From an uncultured Lachnospiraceae bacterium (GTDB lineage: Bacteria > Bacillota > Clostridia > Lachnospirales > Lachnospiraceae): a stretch of DNA of 64,000 nt. The stretch spans positions 7,585 through 71,584 of the forward strand of contig CAJUOE010000157.1 in NCBI GenBank assembly GCA_910587895.1, given 5' to 3'. Below are positions 27,424-35,883 of the stretch, in pieces. Positions within the stretch are counted from its first letter, which is position 1; the number at the start of each line of letters is the position of its first letter. The position numbers and the translations under genes are program-made. The notes beneath the pieces are model-generated. The model ran no database searches and was not told where the DNA came from. It saw only the letters and a list, made by a program, of their open reading frames with translations.

Positions 27424-27455
27424 TCTCTATTCTTACAAATCGTATTCCTGATCCC

Positions 27456-28112
27456 TCATTTCCCCATCATCCTGCAAACTTCCTCCCGCGCCTCCACCAG
27501 GCTCGCACAAATCCTTGCACAATACTGGCGAATCTGCGGCGAGGGTTCAATCAGATCCGGAACCATGATAGTGGCGCAGCCCGCGGCATATCCTGCCTTT
27601 ACGCCATTTTCACTGTCCTCAAACACAAAACACTGCTCCGCCTTACAGCCAATACGTTTCGCCGCGCGCAGAAAAATATCCGGCGCAGGTTTCCCATGTT
27701 CCACTTCCGTTCCGCTGACAATCTCAGAAAAAAAGCCGTCTATGCCGGCATTTTTCAGGTTCGCCTCTATCTGCTGCGACAGGCTGCTGCTGGCAACGGC
27801 AACCGGCATCCCTTTCTGCCGAAATAATTCCAAAATTTCACGGACGCCCTCTTTCATCGGAACATGGACAGAAAGTTTCTTACGCACCCTGTCCATGCAT
27901 TCCCGGGCAATGCCTGCCCCGTCTGGAACCTGGAAATAAGCCTCAATAACCTGGTTCATATGTACCCCGCTGCTCCCGGAGATATCCGCCAGGAACCCAT
28001 CGCCCAGCGTCACTTTAAGCTCCGCGGCAATCTCATGCCAGGTCTGCTGGTAAACCTTTTCTGTATCAAAGAGAACGCCGTCCATATCAAAAATTGCCCC
28101 TGTATATTCCAT
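27456..28112 (-). CDS. HAD-superfamily hydrolase, beta-phosphoglucomutase-like subgroup
   Basis: 218 residues. Motif I FDMDGVLFDTE (nucleophile and acid Asp), a helical cap, motif II AVASSS, motif III Lys in HGKPAPDIF and motif IV FEDSENGVKAG. These match class IA HAD phosphatases/phosphoglucomutases. Cytosolic; substrate not predictable (sugar phosphate likely). Start ATG 28112, one base after the MmcQ-like gene stop. Last gene before the terminator at 27391-27423. Confidence 0.9.
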   Translation of the reverse strand: MEYTGAIFDMDGVLFDTEKVYQQTWHEIAAELKVTLGDGFLADISGSSGVHMNQVIEAYFQVPDGAGIARECMDRVRKKLSVHVPMKEGVREILELFRQKGMPVAVASSSLSQQIEANLKNAGIDGFFSEIVSGTEVEHGKPAPDIFLRAAKRIGCKAEQCFVFEDSENGVKAGYAAGCATIMVPDLIEPSPQIRQYCARICASLVEAREEVCRMMGK

Positions 28113-28113
28113 G

Positions 28114-28461
28114 CTATCTTGCCCTGCCCTTTTTTCCTGTAATCAAATCATAGCTTTCCGCAATCATTCTTTTTACCGTATCATCCGGTACCGTCCCATC
28201 AAGGATTACCGTGTTCCAATGCTCCTTGTTCTGGTGATAGCCCGGAATGACAGCGTCATAGGCGTCCCGCCAGAAATCCCGCCACTGCGGATCCACCTTG
28301 ACGTTTATCCGCATCTGCCCCTCATACGCATAAGTCCACAGAAACGCCTTTTTATTCTTTTTATGACGAACCAGTACCCAGTTATCATCACGAAACGGCG
28401 TATCCAGATAAACATCCGCAAACGTCATGCCAAACGCAAGCGCCTCTTTTCTCGTCGTCAC
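28114..28461 (-). CDS. MmcQ/YjbR family DNA-binding-fold protein
   Basis: 115 residues with YjbR/MmcQ features: GMTFADVYLDTPF near the N-terminus, WVLVRHKKNKKAFLW, MRINVKVDP, AVIPGYHQNKEHWNTVILDG and the C-terminal IAESYDLI. Start GTG at 28461, 8 bases after AGGAGG and overlapping the CPBP gene stop as GTGA. Family function is poorly defined (CyaY-like fold, possible DNA binding). Confidence 0.88.
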   Translation of the reverse strand: MTTRKEALAFGMTFADVYLDTPFRDDNWVLVRHKKNKKAFLWTYAYEGQMRINVKVDPQWRDFWRDAYDAVIPGYHQNKEHWNTVILDGTVPDDTVKRMIAESYDLITGKKGRAR

Positions 28462-29342
28462 GCTTTTGCCCTCCTGTCCATTGAGAACAGCTGAATCACC
28501 GCAATCAGCAAAATGCTGGCGGCTGCCAGAACGACGGTTACCGTAACGAATTGCGGATCTTCCGGTTTCATCCAGGAAAATGCCGGCATTTCCACACGCA
28601 GCACCGCCATGAGGTTTGCGCCCATATGCGCCAGGAACGCCCCATAAAAATGTCCTGCCTTTTCCATAAACCATGCCAGAAGAATCCCCAGAACCCCTGC
28701 ATAAATAAACTGCACCAGGTTCATGTGGATGACTCCGAACAGCAATGCGGAAATCATAATCGCCAGAATCCGGCTGATACGCTCCCGTTTCCTTCCATGT
28801 TCCGTCTTCTCCTCGTTGTCAGATATCATCATGTCGCAAAGCCTTCCATAGACTACGCCACGGTAAAGCAGCTCTTCCAAAAACGGGGTCAAAAGACATG
28901 CGCCCAGCAATTCAAAGAGGATGCCGCCCGCAAAAAACTTCTGGTTGACCTGCTGGTAGCCTTGCGAAATTTCCTCCAGACCGCTTAAAATCAGGAGGTT
29001 ATTCAAAGTCACTCCCGCAGCCGCTCCGGCCAAAAACATCAGGATGCCGTTTAGGGCTCTCTTTGCCATGGACTTCCTGCTGATTTCTATATCCATATGC
29101 TCCCAGAATACCGTGGGCTCATTTTTATCTTTCTGATAATAATGTGCAATAAACGGGATTGTCACCGCCACCGACGCCGTCTGAAGCGCCATATACTGTT
29201 CCTCTGGATCCGCCCCCAGAAATACCGCCAGCATGGTAAACAACGACATGCTTAAATTTGTCGCCACAAAATATATAAATATGGGATAAATTACATTCCA
29301 GGATTTAAAAATTGGGCTGTTCATCCTGTCTCTTGGATTCAT
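28458..29342 (-). CDS. CPBP family intramembrane metalloprotease (CAAX-like)
   Basis: 294 residues with about eight membrane segments. The three CPBP (Abi) motifs are intact: EELLYRG (about residue 170), FGVIHMN and AHMGANLMA. That makes it a probable active intramembrane glutamic/metal protease. Start ATG 29342, 3 bases after the stop of the preceding acidic protein gene, so it is tightly coupled. Homologues act in bacteriocin immunity or processing of membrane proteins; here it sits at the end of a MoxR/VWA gene set. Confidence 0.9.
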   Translation of the reverse strand: MNPRDRMNSPIFKSWNVIYPIFIYFVATNLSMSLFTMLAVFLGADPEEQYMALQTASVAVTIPFIAHYYQKDKNEPTVFWEHMDIEISRKSMAKRALNGILMFLAGAAAGVTLNNLLILSGLEEISQGYQQVNQKFFAGGILFELLGACLLTPFLEELLYRGVVYGRLCDMMISDNEEKTEHGRKRERISRILAIMISALLFGVIHMNLVQFIYAGVLGILLAWFMEKAGHFYGAFLAHMGANLMAVLRVEMPAFSWMKPEDPQFVTVTVVLAAASILLIAVIQLFSMDRRAKA

Positions 29343-29345
29343 TTC

Positions 29346-30197
29346 CTACCGCTCCTCCTTCGGCTCCCCTATGCCGTTCTCATCTTTTTGTTCCCCTGCT
29401 GCCTGAACTTTCTTTTCATCTTCCGGCTTATCCAGCACCTCTTCCCCGCTGGTCTCATCCTCTATTTCTGCCTGAATCTGCCTCAGTTTCGCATCCTGCG
29501 CAATTGCACGCATAATCCGATTGATATCCGCCGGCGAAAACATATCAATTGCCCGCACCAGGTCATCAATATTTTCACGGTTAAATACCAGGACGCCGCC
29601 ACCTTCAAGTTCCACGGTTATGCACTGCCTGATATCCGATACATTTCCCAGGCAAAGGCGGTTATGCTCGTAATCGCACTGGAAGGTCACGCCCTTATAT
29701 TCTATGATGCCGTTCTCATTTGCCATTGCAGAATACGGCGCCCGCCTGTCGTTGCCCAGCAGTTTCTGAATCATCTCGTCACTCACCATATCGTCAATGG
29801 TATCCCTGATATCCGGCTGTTTGGGCACACTGTCCATACCATCATTCGCACCCATGCTGTCAACTTTCATGAAACGCATCGTACGGAAACATCCATTGTC
29901 CATCAGCACCTGCTCTTCAAACTGTCTTTCCTTCTTCTCCCCCTGTCCCAGAATGTAGGATTCATGCTGTTCTTTCTGCTTATCCAGTGCCTCTTCCTCG
30001 CGCTCCTTCAAATCTGCCCTGTATTCCTCGATAGCGTCATCTACTTTATCCAGCAATTTGTCCCATTCGTCGTCCGTAAACTCATCAATTGTTTTGGGCG
30101 CGCCCTTTCTCATCTCCGGTTTCATCTTCTTTGCATACTCAGCAACTGCCTGAGAGAAATAACCGTTTCCATAGCCACCTTTTAAACTGTCTAACAT
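29346..30197 (-). CDS. Acidic protein of unknown function in MoxR/VWA gene set
   Basis: 283 residues, no signal peptide or membrane segment. An N-terminal charged helical part (KTIDEFTDDEWDKLLDKVDD, then a Glu/Lys-rich coil to about residue 90) is followed by a compact middle part (about 145-235, including YKGVTFQCDYEHNRLCLGN and VFNRENIDDLVRAIDM). The tail is an acidic, low-complexity C-terminus. Start ATG 30197 with AGGAGG 7 bases upstream, 14 bases after the MoxR gene. I do not recognise a family; its fixed position suggests a partner of the ATPase. Confidence 0.75.
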   Translation of the reverse strand: MLDSLKGGYGNGYFSQAVAEYAKKMKPEMRKGAPKTIDEFTDDEWDKLLDKVDDAIEEYRADLKEREEEALDKQKEQHESYILGQGEKKERQFEEQVLMDNGCFRTMRFMKVDSMGANDGMDSVPKQPDIRDTIDDMVSDEMIQKLLGNDRRAPYSAMANENGIIEYKGVTFQCDYEHNRLCLGNVSDIRQCITVELEGGGVLVFNRENIDDLVRAIDMFSPADINRIMRAIAQDAKLRQIQAEIEDETSGEEVLDKPEDEKKVQAAGEQKDENGIGEPKEER

Positions 30198-30211
30198 CTT
30201 TGTGCCTCCTT

Positions 30212-31714
30212 TTATGACATCCGTCTCAACAGGTTCCTGCGCTTTTCATCAAAAAGCAACTCTTTATTATACCGAAAATATCGTTCACATTCACACTCCT
30301 GAAGAAAGCTGACACAGTATGAATTGGAATTTAATTCTGTAAGGAACATCACCATCTCCTGGCTGTTGCCAAAAGCTCCTTCCAGAAAATCAAATACACA
30401 TTCTACTACCTGGGATGCTTCACGCTGGCCTTTTTCATAAGTTTCCTGCTCCTGTTCGAATAAGCCTTTTACCTTTTCAAAAGCCTCTTCTCCTGTACGG
30501 ATACTTTTCAACCGCAGCTCCTGTAAAAAGCGCTCCAGCGCCCCCAATGTTCTCTGATATATCTTTTCCTCTTCACGGCTTATCAATTCTGCCTTTTTCC
30601 TGTTTGTATATTCTAAATTAAATTTATCATATACATTGGAAAACAACTGCTGTCCATCCAGGCCTTCCGTGGCGGCTGTCAGTTGCTTGTACTCCGTCAG
30701 AACCGTAAACAACATCTCCATATATTTTTCGGTCTCTACCGATGATTTCAACACCTCATTGACCCTCGAAATCAAAAGTCCAAGCACGCCAAGACGCTCA
30801 TCAAAGGAGGCGTGCGCAACTTTTTTCAGGAGAATCTCATCCAGATTTCCCCTCAAAATCTCCTCAATCTGATAATCAGTACGGTATTTCCTGTACAGCT
30901 CCAGATAATTTGCAAAATCTTTGGCAATTTTCGGAAACTGAATGTACTGAACCACGACCTCCCGATCCACCGTCTTGCCAAGTTTCTCATAGACCTGAAT
31001 CAGCGTTGATAAGTCTTCCCAGCCTCTGGGCGTGGCAAAATTCCTGCCGTCAACCGTCGTCTCCATCTGATAGAAGTTCTGCTTGCGTGTATTCAGATAA
31101 GAAACGACCGCCCCATGCAGCCCTTGCTGATACGCATATTCTTTCCAGACCTCAAAATCCGGCTCTACCTCAATCTTCTTCACCCTGTCCATCGTGACCA
31201 CGTCAAATTCGCGGACAGACTTGTTATATTCCGGCGGATTGCCCGCCGCCACAATCACCCAGCCCTGGGGAATCTTGTGGTTGCCAAAGGATTTGCACTG
31301 CAAGAACTGCAGCATCGCAGGCGCAAGTGTCTCCGAGACGCAGTTAATCTCGTCCAGAAACAGAATTCCCTCTGACAATCCGGTCCGCTCCATTTTTTCG
31401 TAGATCGATGCCACAATCTCACTCATCGTGTATTCCGTCACATCAAACTCCTGGTCCCCATACTGCCTTTTGGAGATAAACGGAAGCCCAATCGCACTCT
31501 GCCTGGTATGATGCGTAATCGTATACGATACCAGCCCTATTTCACACTCTCTGGCAATCTGCTCCATGATCTGCGTCTTGCCGATGCCCGGTGAACCCAG
31601 CAGCAAAATCGGACGCTGGCGCACAGAGGGAATTTCATACATGCCATATTCATCCTTTAACAGATACGCTTCGATCGTATTTTTAATTTCTTCCCTGGTT
31701 CTCTTTATATTCAT
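30212..31714 (-). CDS. MoxR-like AAA+ ATPase
   Basis: 500 residues. Walker A GSPGIGKTQ (about 45), Walker B GILFLDEINC (about 125), sensor 1 VIVAAGNPPEYNKS and the following arginine-bearing segment identify a MoxR/RavA-type AAA+ domain in the first 300 residues. A helical C-terminal region follows (about 330-500). ATG 31714 is 5 bases after GGAGG; an in-frame TTG at 31732 is unlikely. The stop of the VWA gene is 14 bases upstream. MoxR ATPases typically act with VWA proteins as chaperones or insertases. Confidence 0.9.
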   Translation of the reverse strand: MNIKRTREEIKNTIEAYLLKDEYGMYEIPSVRQRPILLLGSPGIGKTQIMEQIARECEIGLVSYTITHHTRQSAIGLPFISKRQYGDQEFDVTEYTMSEIVASIYEKMERTGLSEGILFLDEINCVSETLAPAMLQFLQCKSFGNHKIPQGWVIVAAGNPPEYNKSVREFDVVTMDRVKKIEVEPDFEVWKEYAYQQGLHGAVVSYLNTRKQNFYQMETTVDGRNFATPRGWEDLSTLIQVYEKLGKTVDREVVVQYIQFPKIAKDFANYLELYRKYRTDYQIEEILRGNLDEILLKKVAHASFDERLGVLGLLISRVNEVLKSSVETEKYMEMLFTVLTEYKQLTAATEGLDGQQLFSNVYDKFNLEYTNRKKAELISREEEKIYQRTLGALERFLQELRLKSIRTGEEAFEKVKGLFEQEQETYEKGQREASQVVECVFDFLEGAFGNSQEMVMFLTELNSNSYCVSFLQECECERYFRYNKELLFDEKRRNLLRRMS

Positions 31715-31728
31715 GACTGCCTCCAAAC

Positions 31729-33051
31729 TCAACGTACAATATCAACAAGCCCGCCCAAATCCCGCTCGTCCAGAATCAACTTCATAGCCCAGGGCGGCAC
31801 GTCCACATCCAGATAATCCTCGCGGAAAAATACAAACGCAGTTTCATAGGGCGGTTTTTTCAGCGGAAATGTCCCATAGCCATCCGTAAAATAAATCAAC
31901 CCCCGTAATTTATAAAAAACTTTTTTCGCAAGCAATGTCTGTACGTACGTAAATGCCGGGCGAAAATCGGTTCCTCCCATCCCCTGCACCTGAAAATCCT
32001 CCATATATTGCTGAAGCTGCTTTTGATTCTCAATCACGACATCCGACTGTACGCGCTCGTCGCACTGGATAATATGGATGCAAAACCTGCGATAGAAGGA
32101 TTCGGACTGACTGAGGATGCTGTAAGTCTCCTCCAGAAATTTTTGCACGAGCGACGCCTTACAGGACATAGAGGTATCAATCACAATCACAAAATCTTCG
32201 ATTTTGTTCGTTTCCCTCGTCTCCAAATGTTCAATCAACGGCATATTGCCATATAAATCCATGCCATAATGGTAGAAAATATAGTCAAAGCTGTCCAAAT
32301 CTACCTGCATTTCCTCTTTCAGCACACAGAATTTCTTCAGAAACGTCCGATAATCGTATCTTTCACGGTTTTCCACGCGCAATTGCTCCCGCAACCCTTT
32401 GGAATCCTCTGCCGCCTCTTTGGAAAATATCTCCAGCTCCGTCTCCATCTTATCCCGAATATCCTGCCACTGGTTCTGCTGTTCCATCGGCATATCGGGG
32501 GTCTTTGCCCCCTGCTCCCAGAGAAAATGCTCGTCCACAATAAATTCCTGTATCAGGCGCGCCACTACGCGGATATCCGGCTGAGATTCCTTAAGCAGAC
32601 AGAAAACTGCTTCGGCGTTGAGCACCGGCATCTTCTTCTCAAGCCCCTGGTAAACAGCCCGCCGATAAGGTTTGGATGGATTTCTCAGGCAGCGGTATGG
32701 AAGGCTGTCAATCACTGACTCCACCGCGATATCACAGGCGAGATTCCATATCTGCAAATCCTCCGCTCCCCTGGGATTCCACACATGCCCCATCAGGCAA
32801 TGGAGGATACTGTGCAAATAGCAGCGGTTTGCCTGCGTACCGCTCATCCGGTAGAGCTCCATAAGGAATTCCGGGTTAAATTTCAACACGCTCCCATCTG
32901 TCGCCGTCCGCGCCAATTCCATAGAAGGCTCAAAAATCAGGCTGGAAAGCGCCACATCCAGAAACCGCATATTCAAATACAATTCATTTCGGCAATCCGA
33001 CAAAATTTCCTTACAAATATCTGTTTTTTCCAGCAGCAGCTCCTCAAACAT
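31729..33051 (-). CDS. VWA-like domain protein (DUF2201-type, putative metallopeptidase-like N-terminus)
   Basis: 440 residues. The N-terminal part carries HSILHCLMGHVWNPR (H-x3-H-x3-GH, resembling the metallopeptidase-like domain that precedes VWA in this family). The C-terminal VWA domain has a complete MIDAS: DTSMS, the Thr of GMGGTDFRP and Asp of FTDGYG. It should bind a divalent metal and pair with the adjacent MoxR ATPase, as ViaA does with RavA. Start ATG 33051. Confidence 0.87.
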   Translation of the reverse strand: MFEELLLEKTDICKEILSDCRNELYLNMRFLDVALSSLIFEPSMELARTATDGSVLKFNPEFLMELYRMSGTQANRCYLHSILHCLMGHVWNPRGAEDLQIWNLACDIAVESVIDSLPYRCLRNPSKPYRRAVYQGLEKKMPVLNAEAVFCLLKESQPDIRVVARLIQEFIVDEHFLWEQGAKTPDMPMEQQNQWQDIRDKMETELEIFSKEAAEDSKGLREQLRVENRERYDYRTFLKKFCVLKEEMQVDLDSFDYIFYHYGMDLYGNMPLIEHLETRETNKIEDFVIVIDTSMSCKASLVQKFLEETYSILSQSESFYRRFCIHIIQCDERVQSDVVIENQKQLQQYMEDFQVQGMGGTDFRPAFTYVQTLLAKKVFYKLRGLIYFTDGYGTFPLKKPPYETAFVFFREDYLDVDVPPWAMKLILDERDLGGLVDIVR

Positions 33052-33127
33052 ACGTCCATCCCTCTATCCCTGTCTTGCCATGAACTTTCCCATTTCCCGC
33101 CTTATCTATGTGTCCCAGCCATAAAAC

Positions 33128-34066
33128 CTACAAAGAAAACTTCTTTTTCTTCGCTGGAAACCTGCGATATTTTATATCCATCATCATGCTGACAATCTGC
33201 GGTTTTTCAGACTGTTTTGCATTCTCCAAAAGCGTTTCCATCTGCGTCGGAGCATCCACAAAGCATTCCGCCAGCCAGCGCAGCTCCTCCATGCGCTCCT
33301 CTTCCATAAGAACTGAAGACGTTTCCTCCAAATTCTTCCGCAGCCAGTCTGCATATTCCTCCCCCACAGCAGGCAATAGCATATAAGGGTACATAAGCCT
33401 TGCCAACACAATTTCTATATTAGTTATCAAATCCACATTATATTTCCCATTTGCAAAAAGCTTATCGTATTCCTCATAAATCACCTGCGTATTGCGAAAT
33501 GCATTGCGGTACTGGATACCCATTCCATGCGTCTGCGTGGAAATGATTCTTGCCGGCGTATTTTCTACTGCCTCCTCAAAAAATTCCGGATAAACCAACC
33601 GGCAAAATACCGCTCCCTGCTTCCCATAGAAATCCACCGTCACCCTCTGCTTCAAATCCTGCAAAAGTTCCCTCAGGCAAGAACTTCCATCCAGGCAATG
33701 CATATCCAGCCGGGAAAGGTTCTCACACCCGGTAAACGCCCCCGCTCCCATATAGGCAAGGTTGCTGTAACAAGATAACTTTTGAAAATGGAGGCAATTA
33801 TAAAAAATATAACGTCCGAGCCGCTGAATCGTCTGCGGCAGATACAATTCTTCCAGCTTATCCCCACAGATACAAGGCAAATCCCCATTATTTACCGGCT
33901 CGTCCTCCATCTCTTCCGCAAACGCATAGGCGCTTATCTCTGTCACAGCATATCCATCCAGTTCCTCCGGTATCACGACGCTCCCGCTGCTGCCATAACA
34001 GCGCAGGATGCAGATTCCATGCTCCCTCTTCTCATATGCGAAATAAGCATCTCTTCCCTCAGCCAT
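33128..34066 (-). CDS. BspA-like leucine-rich repeat protein, cytosolic
   Basis: 312 residues. The first about 130 residues are LRR_5/BspA-type repeats (VVIPEELDGYAVTEISAYAF, LEELYLPQTIQRLGRYIFYNC, MGAGAFTGCENLSRL). The rest is helical with no export signal, unlike most BspA proteins. ATG 34066 has GGAG 6 bases upstream; the in-frame TTG at 34078 lies inside the repeat tract. The start overlaps the stop of the repeat-encoded micro-ORF. Possible substrate-recognition partner of the MoxR/VWA pair (inference). Confidence 0.8.
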   Translation of the reverse strand: MAEGRDAYFAYEKREHGICILRCYGSSGSVVIPEELDGYAVTEISAYAFAEEMEDEPVNNGDLPCICGDKLEELYLPQTIQRLGRYIFYNCLHFQKLSCYSNLAYMGAGAFTGCENLSRLDMHCLDGSSCLRELLQDLKQRVTVDFYGKQGAVFCRLVYPEFFEEAVENTPARIISTQTHGMGIQYRNAFRNTQVIYEEYDKLFANGKYNVDLITNIEIVLARLMYPYMLLPAVGEEYADWLRKNLEETSSVLMEEERMEELRWLAECFVDAPTQMETLLENAKQSEKPQIVSMMMDIKYRRFPAKKKKFSL

Positions 34067-34160
34067 AATTTTCTCCAATATCTGTCATTTTGCCTCGTTT
34101 CGGATTTCCGCCAATACCTGTCATCTTGCCTCGTTTCGGATTTCCGCCAATACCTGTCAT
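34059..34160 (-). CDS. Repeat-encoded 33-residue micro-ORF between folBK and the LRR gene
   Basis: ATG at 34160 overlaps the folBK stop as ATGA. The peptide is two copies of the 12-mer MTGIGGNPKRGK plus MTDIGENYG. Its TGA stop (34061-34059) overlaps the ATG of the next gene in TATGGCTGA. GAGG lies 4 bases upstream of the first ATG and again before each repeat. The layout would permit translational coupling from folBK to the LRR gene. Expression is unproven; the reading frame also follows automatically from a 36-bp (12-codon) repeat. Confidence 0.4.
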   Translation of the reverse strand: MTGIGGNPKRGKMTGIGGNPKRGKMTDIGENYG

Positions 34161-34191
34161 CTTGCCTCGTTTCGGATTTCCGCCAACATCT
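34084..34191 (-). repeat. 36-bp tandem repeat duplicating the folBK 3' end
   Basis: Three units of exactly 36 bp start at 34084, 34120 and 34156. The third contains the last codons and TGA stop of folBK; the other two are extra copies downstream. Copies differ at only a few positions. A degenerate fourth start (AGATATTGGAG) merges into the ribosome binding site of the LRR gene. Confidence 0.92.
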
Positions 34192-34993
34192 GCCGTACCG
34201 TTTTCCCTTTCAGGGGATGCCGCAGATAAGGCGCAAGCTCTGCCAGTGGCTTTAACACAAATTCACGGTTCTCCATATCTGGATGTGGAATCTGCAGCTC
34301 TTCCCTGTCCACAATGCAATCATCATAAAAAATAATGTCCAGATCCAGCGTCCTGGGCCCCCAGTGCATCTTCCGCTCCCGATGCGCCTCCTGTTCCACT
34401 TCGTGAAGGACATCCAGCAGTTCTTCCGGCAACAGGAGCGTGCGCAGTTCCAGCATTCCATTCAAAAACTCCGGCTGCTCTTTTACGCCGTATGGTTCTG
34501 TGCCAATAAGCCGGGATATGCGCTGCACAACACAGTCTTCCCGGCGATCCAGTGACTCTGCGCCCTGCCGGATATACTTCTCCCGGTCTCCCAGATTGGA
34601 GCCGAGTGCAATATAAGCAAGGTGCCAGCTGCGCGTAATCTCCACGGACACAGCCTCCAAGGGAAGTCCGATTGGCGCCCACGGCTTTAATATCTCAAGC
34701 GTAATTGCCTGCATCCTGGGAAAGCGCAAAAGAACGGCCCGCGCCATCTGCTCCGCCGCCGCCTCAATCAGCTGAAATGTATGCTCCGTCATATAATTTG
34801 TCATGAAATGCGAGACTTCTCCATAGTGGACTGACTTTGTTAAATCATCCTTTAATCCCGCCTCCCTCGTGGGTACATACAGGGTGGCATTGATGATAAA
34901 TTTCTGCCCCAGACGATTCTCCTCCGGAAACACCCCATGCCTGCCAAATACTTCCAGATTTTTAATATGAATCTTATCCGTCTCCATCGCCAT
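34157..34993 (-). CDS. folBK: Bifunctional dihydroneopterin aldolase / 6-hydroxymethyl-dihydropterin pyrophosphokinase
   Basis: 278 residues. Residues about 1-120 are FolB (LEVFGRHGVFPEENRLGQKF; catalytic Glu and Tyr region HYGEVSHFM). Residues about 125-275 are FolK (YIALGSNLGDREKYI; WGPRTLDLDIIFYDD; IPHPDMENREFVLKPL). It catalyses two successive steps of folate synthesis. Start ATG 34993 shares one base with the folP stop (TGATG), with GGAG just upstream. The last codons and stop lie in a 36-bp tandem repeat. The fusion is common in Firmicutes. Confidence 0.95.
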   Translation of the reverse strand: MAMETDKIHIKNLEVFGRHGVFPEENRLGQKFIINATLYVPTREAGLKDDLTKSVHYGEVSHFMTNYMTEHTFQLIEAAAEQMARAVLLRFPRMQAITLEILKPWAPIGLPLEAVSVEITRSWHLAYIALGSNLGDREKYIRQGAESLDRREDCVVQRISRLIGTEPYGVKEQPEFLNGMLELRTLLLPEELLDVLHEVEQEAHRERKMHWGPRTLDLDIIFYDDCIVDREELQIPHPDMENREFVLKPLAELAPYLRHPLKGKTVRQMLAEIRNEAR

Positions 34994-35826
34994 CACGCTC
35001 TCCATCCCTCCTGCACCGCCTCTGCCATCTGAACCGCGCGCTTATTCTGCAGAACGTCATGTACGCGCACAAACGCACATCCGGCTGTCACGCCAAACAC
35101 TGTCGTCACCAGCGTTCCCTCCAGCCGTTCTTCTACCGGCAAGTCCAGCGTAATGCCGATGACAGATTTGCGCGAAGTCCCAAGAAGAACCGGAAATCCC
35201 AATTCCTTAAGCTCCTTCAATTTACAAATAACCTCCAGATTATGCTCATACGTCTTGGCAAATCCCACGCCGGGATCCAGAATAATTTTATCTTCCGCAA
35301 TTCCCGCATCTCTGGCAATTTTAACCGTTTCCTTAAGGTCTGATTTGACATCCTCCATAAAATTCTGGTACTGCATATTATCCCGATTATGCATCAGGCA
35401 GCAGGCAGCTTTCGACTCTGCAATCACCTTTGCAAGCCTGGAATCATACTTCAAACCCCAGATATCATTTACCATATCCGCCCCTGCCTGCAATGCTGCA
35501 AGCGCCACCTCGGTCTTATAGGTATCAATCGAAACCGGAATATCAAATCTTTCTTTTATTAATTCAATTATCGGCGCCGTCCTGTTGATTTCTTCTTCCT
35601 CCGTTATCTTCTGATAACCGGGCCTTGTCGATTCCCCGCCAATATCAATCAGGTCTGCGCCCTCCTCTATCATCTTCTCCGCCTGTCTCAGCGCCGCATC
35701 CCTGTTATTAAATCTGCCGCCATCTGAAAAGGAATCCGGCGTGAGATTTAAAATTCCCATAATATATGTTTTCTCTGCCACATCAAACCAGCGGCTGCCA
35801 ATCTGCATCCTGGATATTTTCTGCAT
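34993..35826 (-). CDS. folP: Dihydropteroate synthase
   Basis: 277 residues. Hallmarks are MGILNLTPDSFSDGG, DIGGESTRPGY, VSIDTYK, NDIWG, LDPGVGFAKT and GTSRKSVIG, so the active site is intact. It condenses dihydropterin pyrophosphate with p-aminobenzoate. Start ATG 35826 with GAGGTGAA upstream. It lies between folE and folBK in the folate operon. Confidence 0.96.
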   Translation of the reverse strand: MQKISRMQIGSRWFDVAEKTYIMGILNLTPDSFSDGGRFNNRDAALRQAEKMIEEGADLIDIGGESTRPGYQKITEEEEINRTAPIIELIKERFDIPVSIDTYKTEVALAALQAGADMVNDIWGLKYDSRLAKVIAESKAACCLMHNRDNMQYQNFMEDVKSDLKETVKIARDAGIAEDKIILDPGVGFAKTYEHNLEVICKLKELKELGFPVLLGTSRKSVIGITLDLPVEERLEGTLVTTVFGVTAGCAFVRVHDVLQNKRAVQMAEAVQEGWRA

Positions 35827-35883
35827 ATTTCACCTCTCTCAAACCTATCTTCTGCCCTTCCTGCCAATCTCGCAATTCACCTT

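Noticed and set aside
34090..34335. Plus-strand frame with PRFGFPPIPVIL repeats
   Set aside because: It is the reverse reading of the 36-bp repeats and folBK, without a ribosome site; the minus-strand micro-ORF has better signals.
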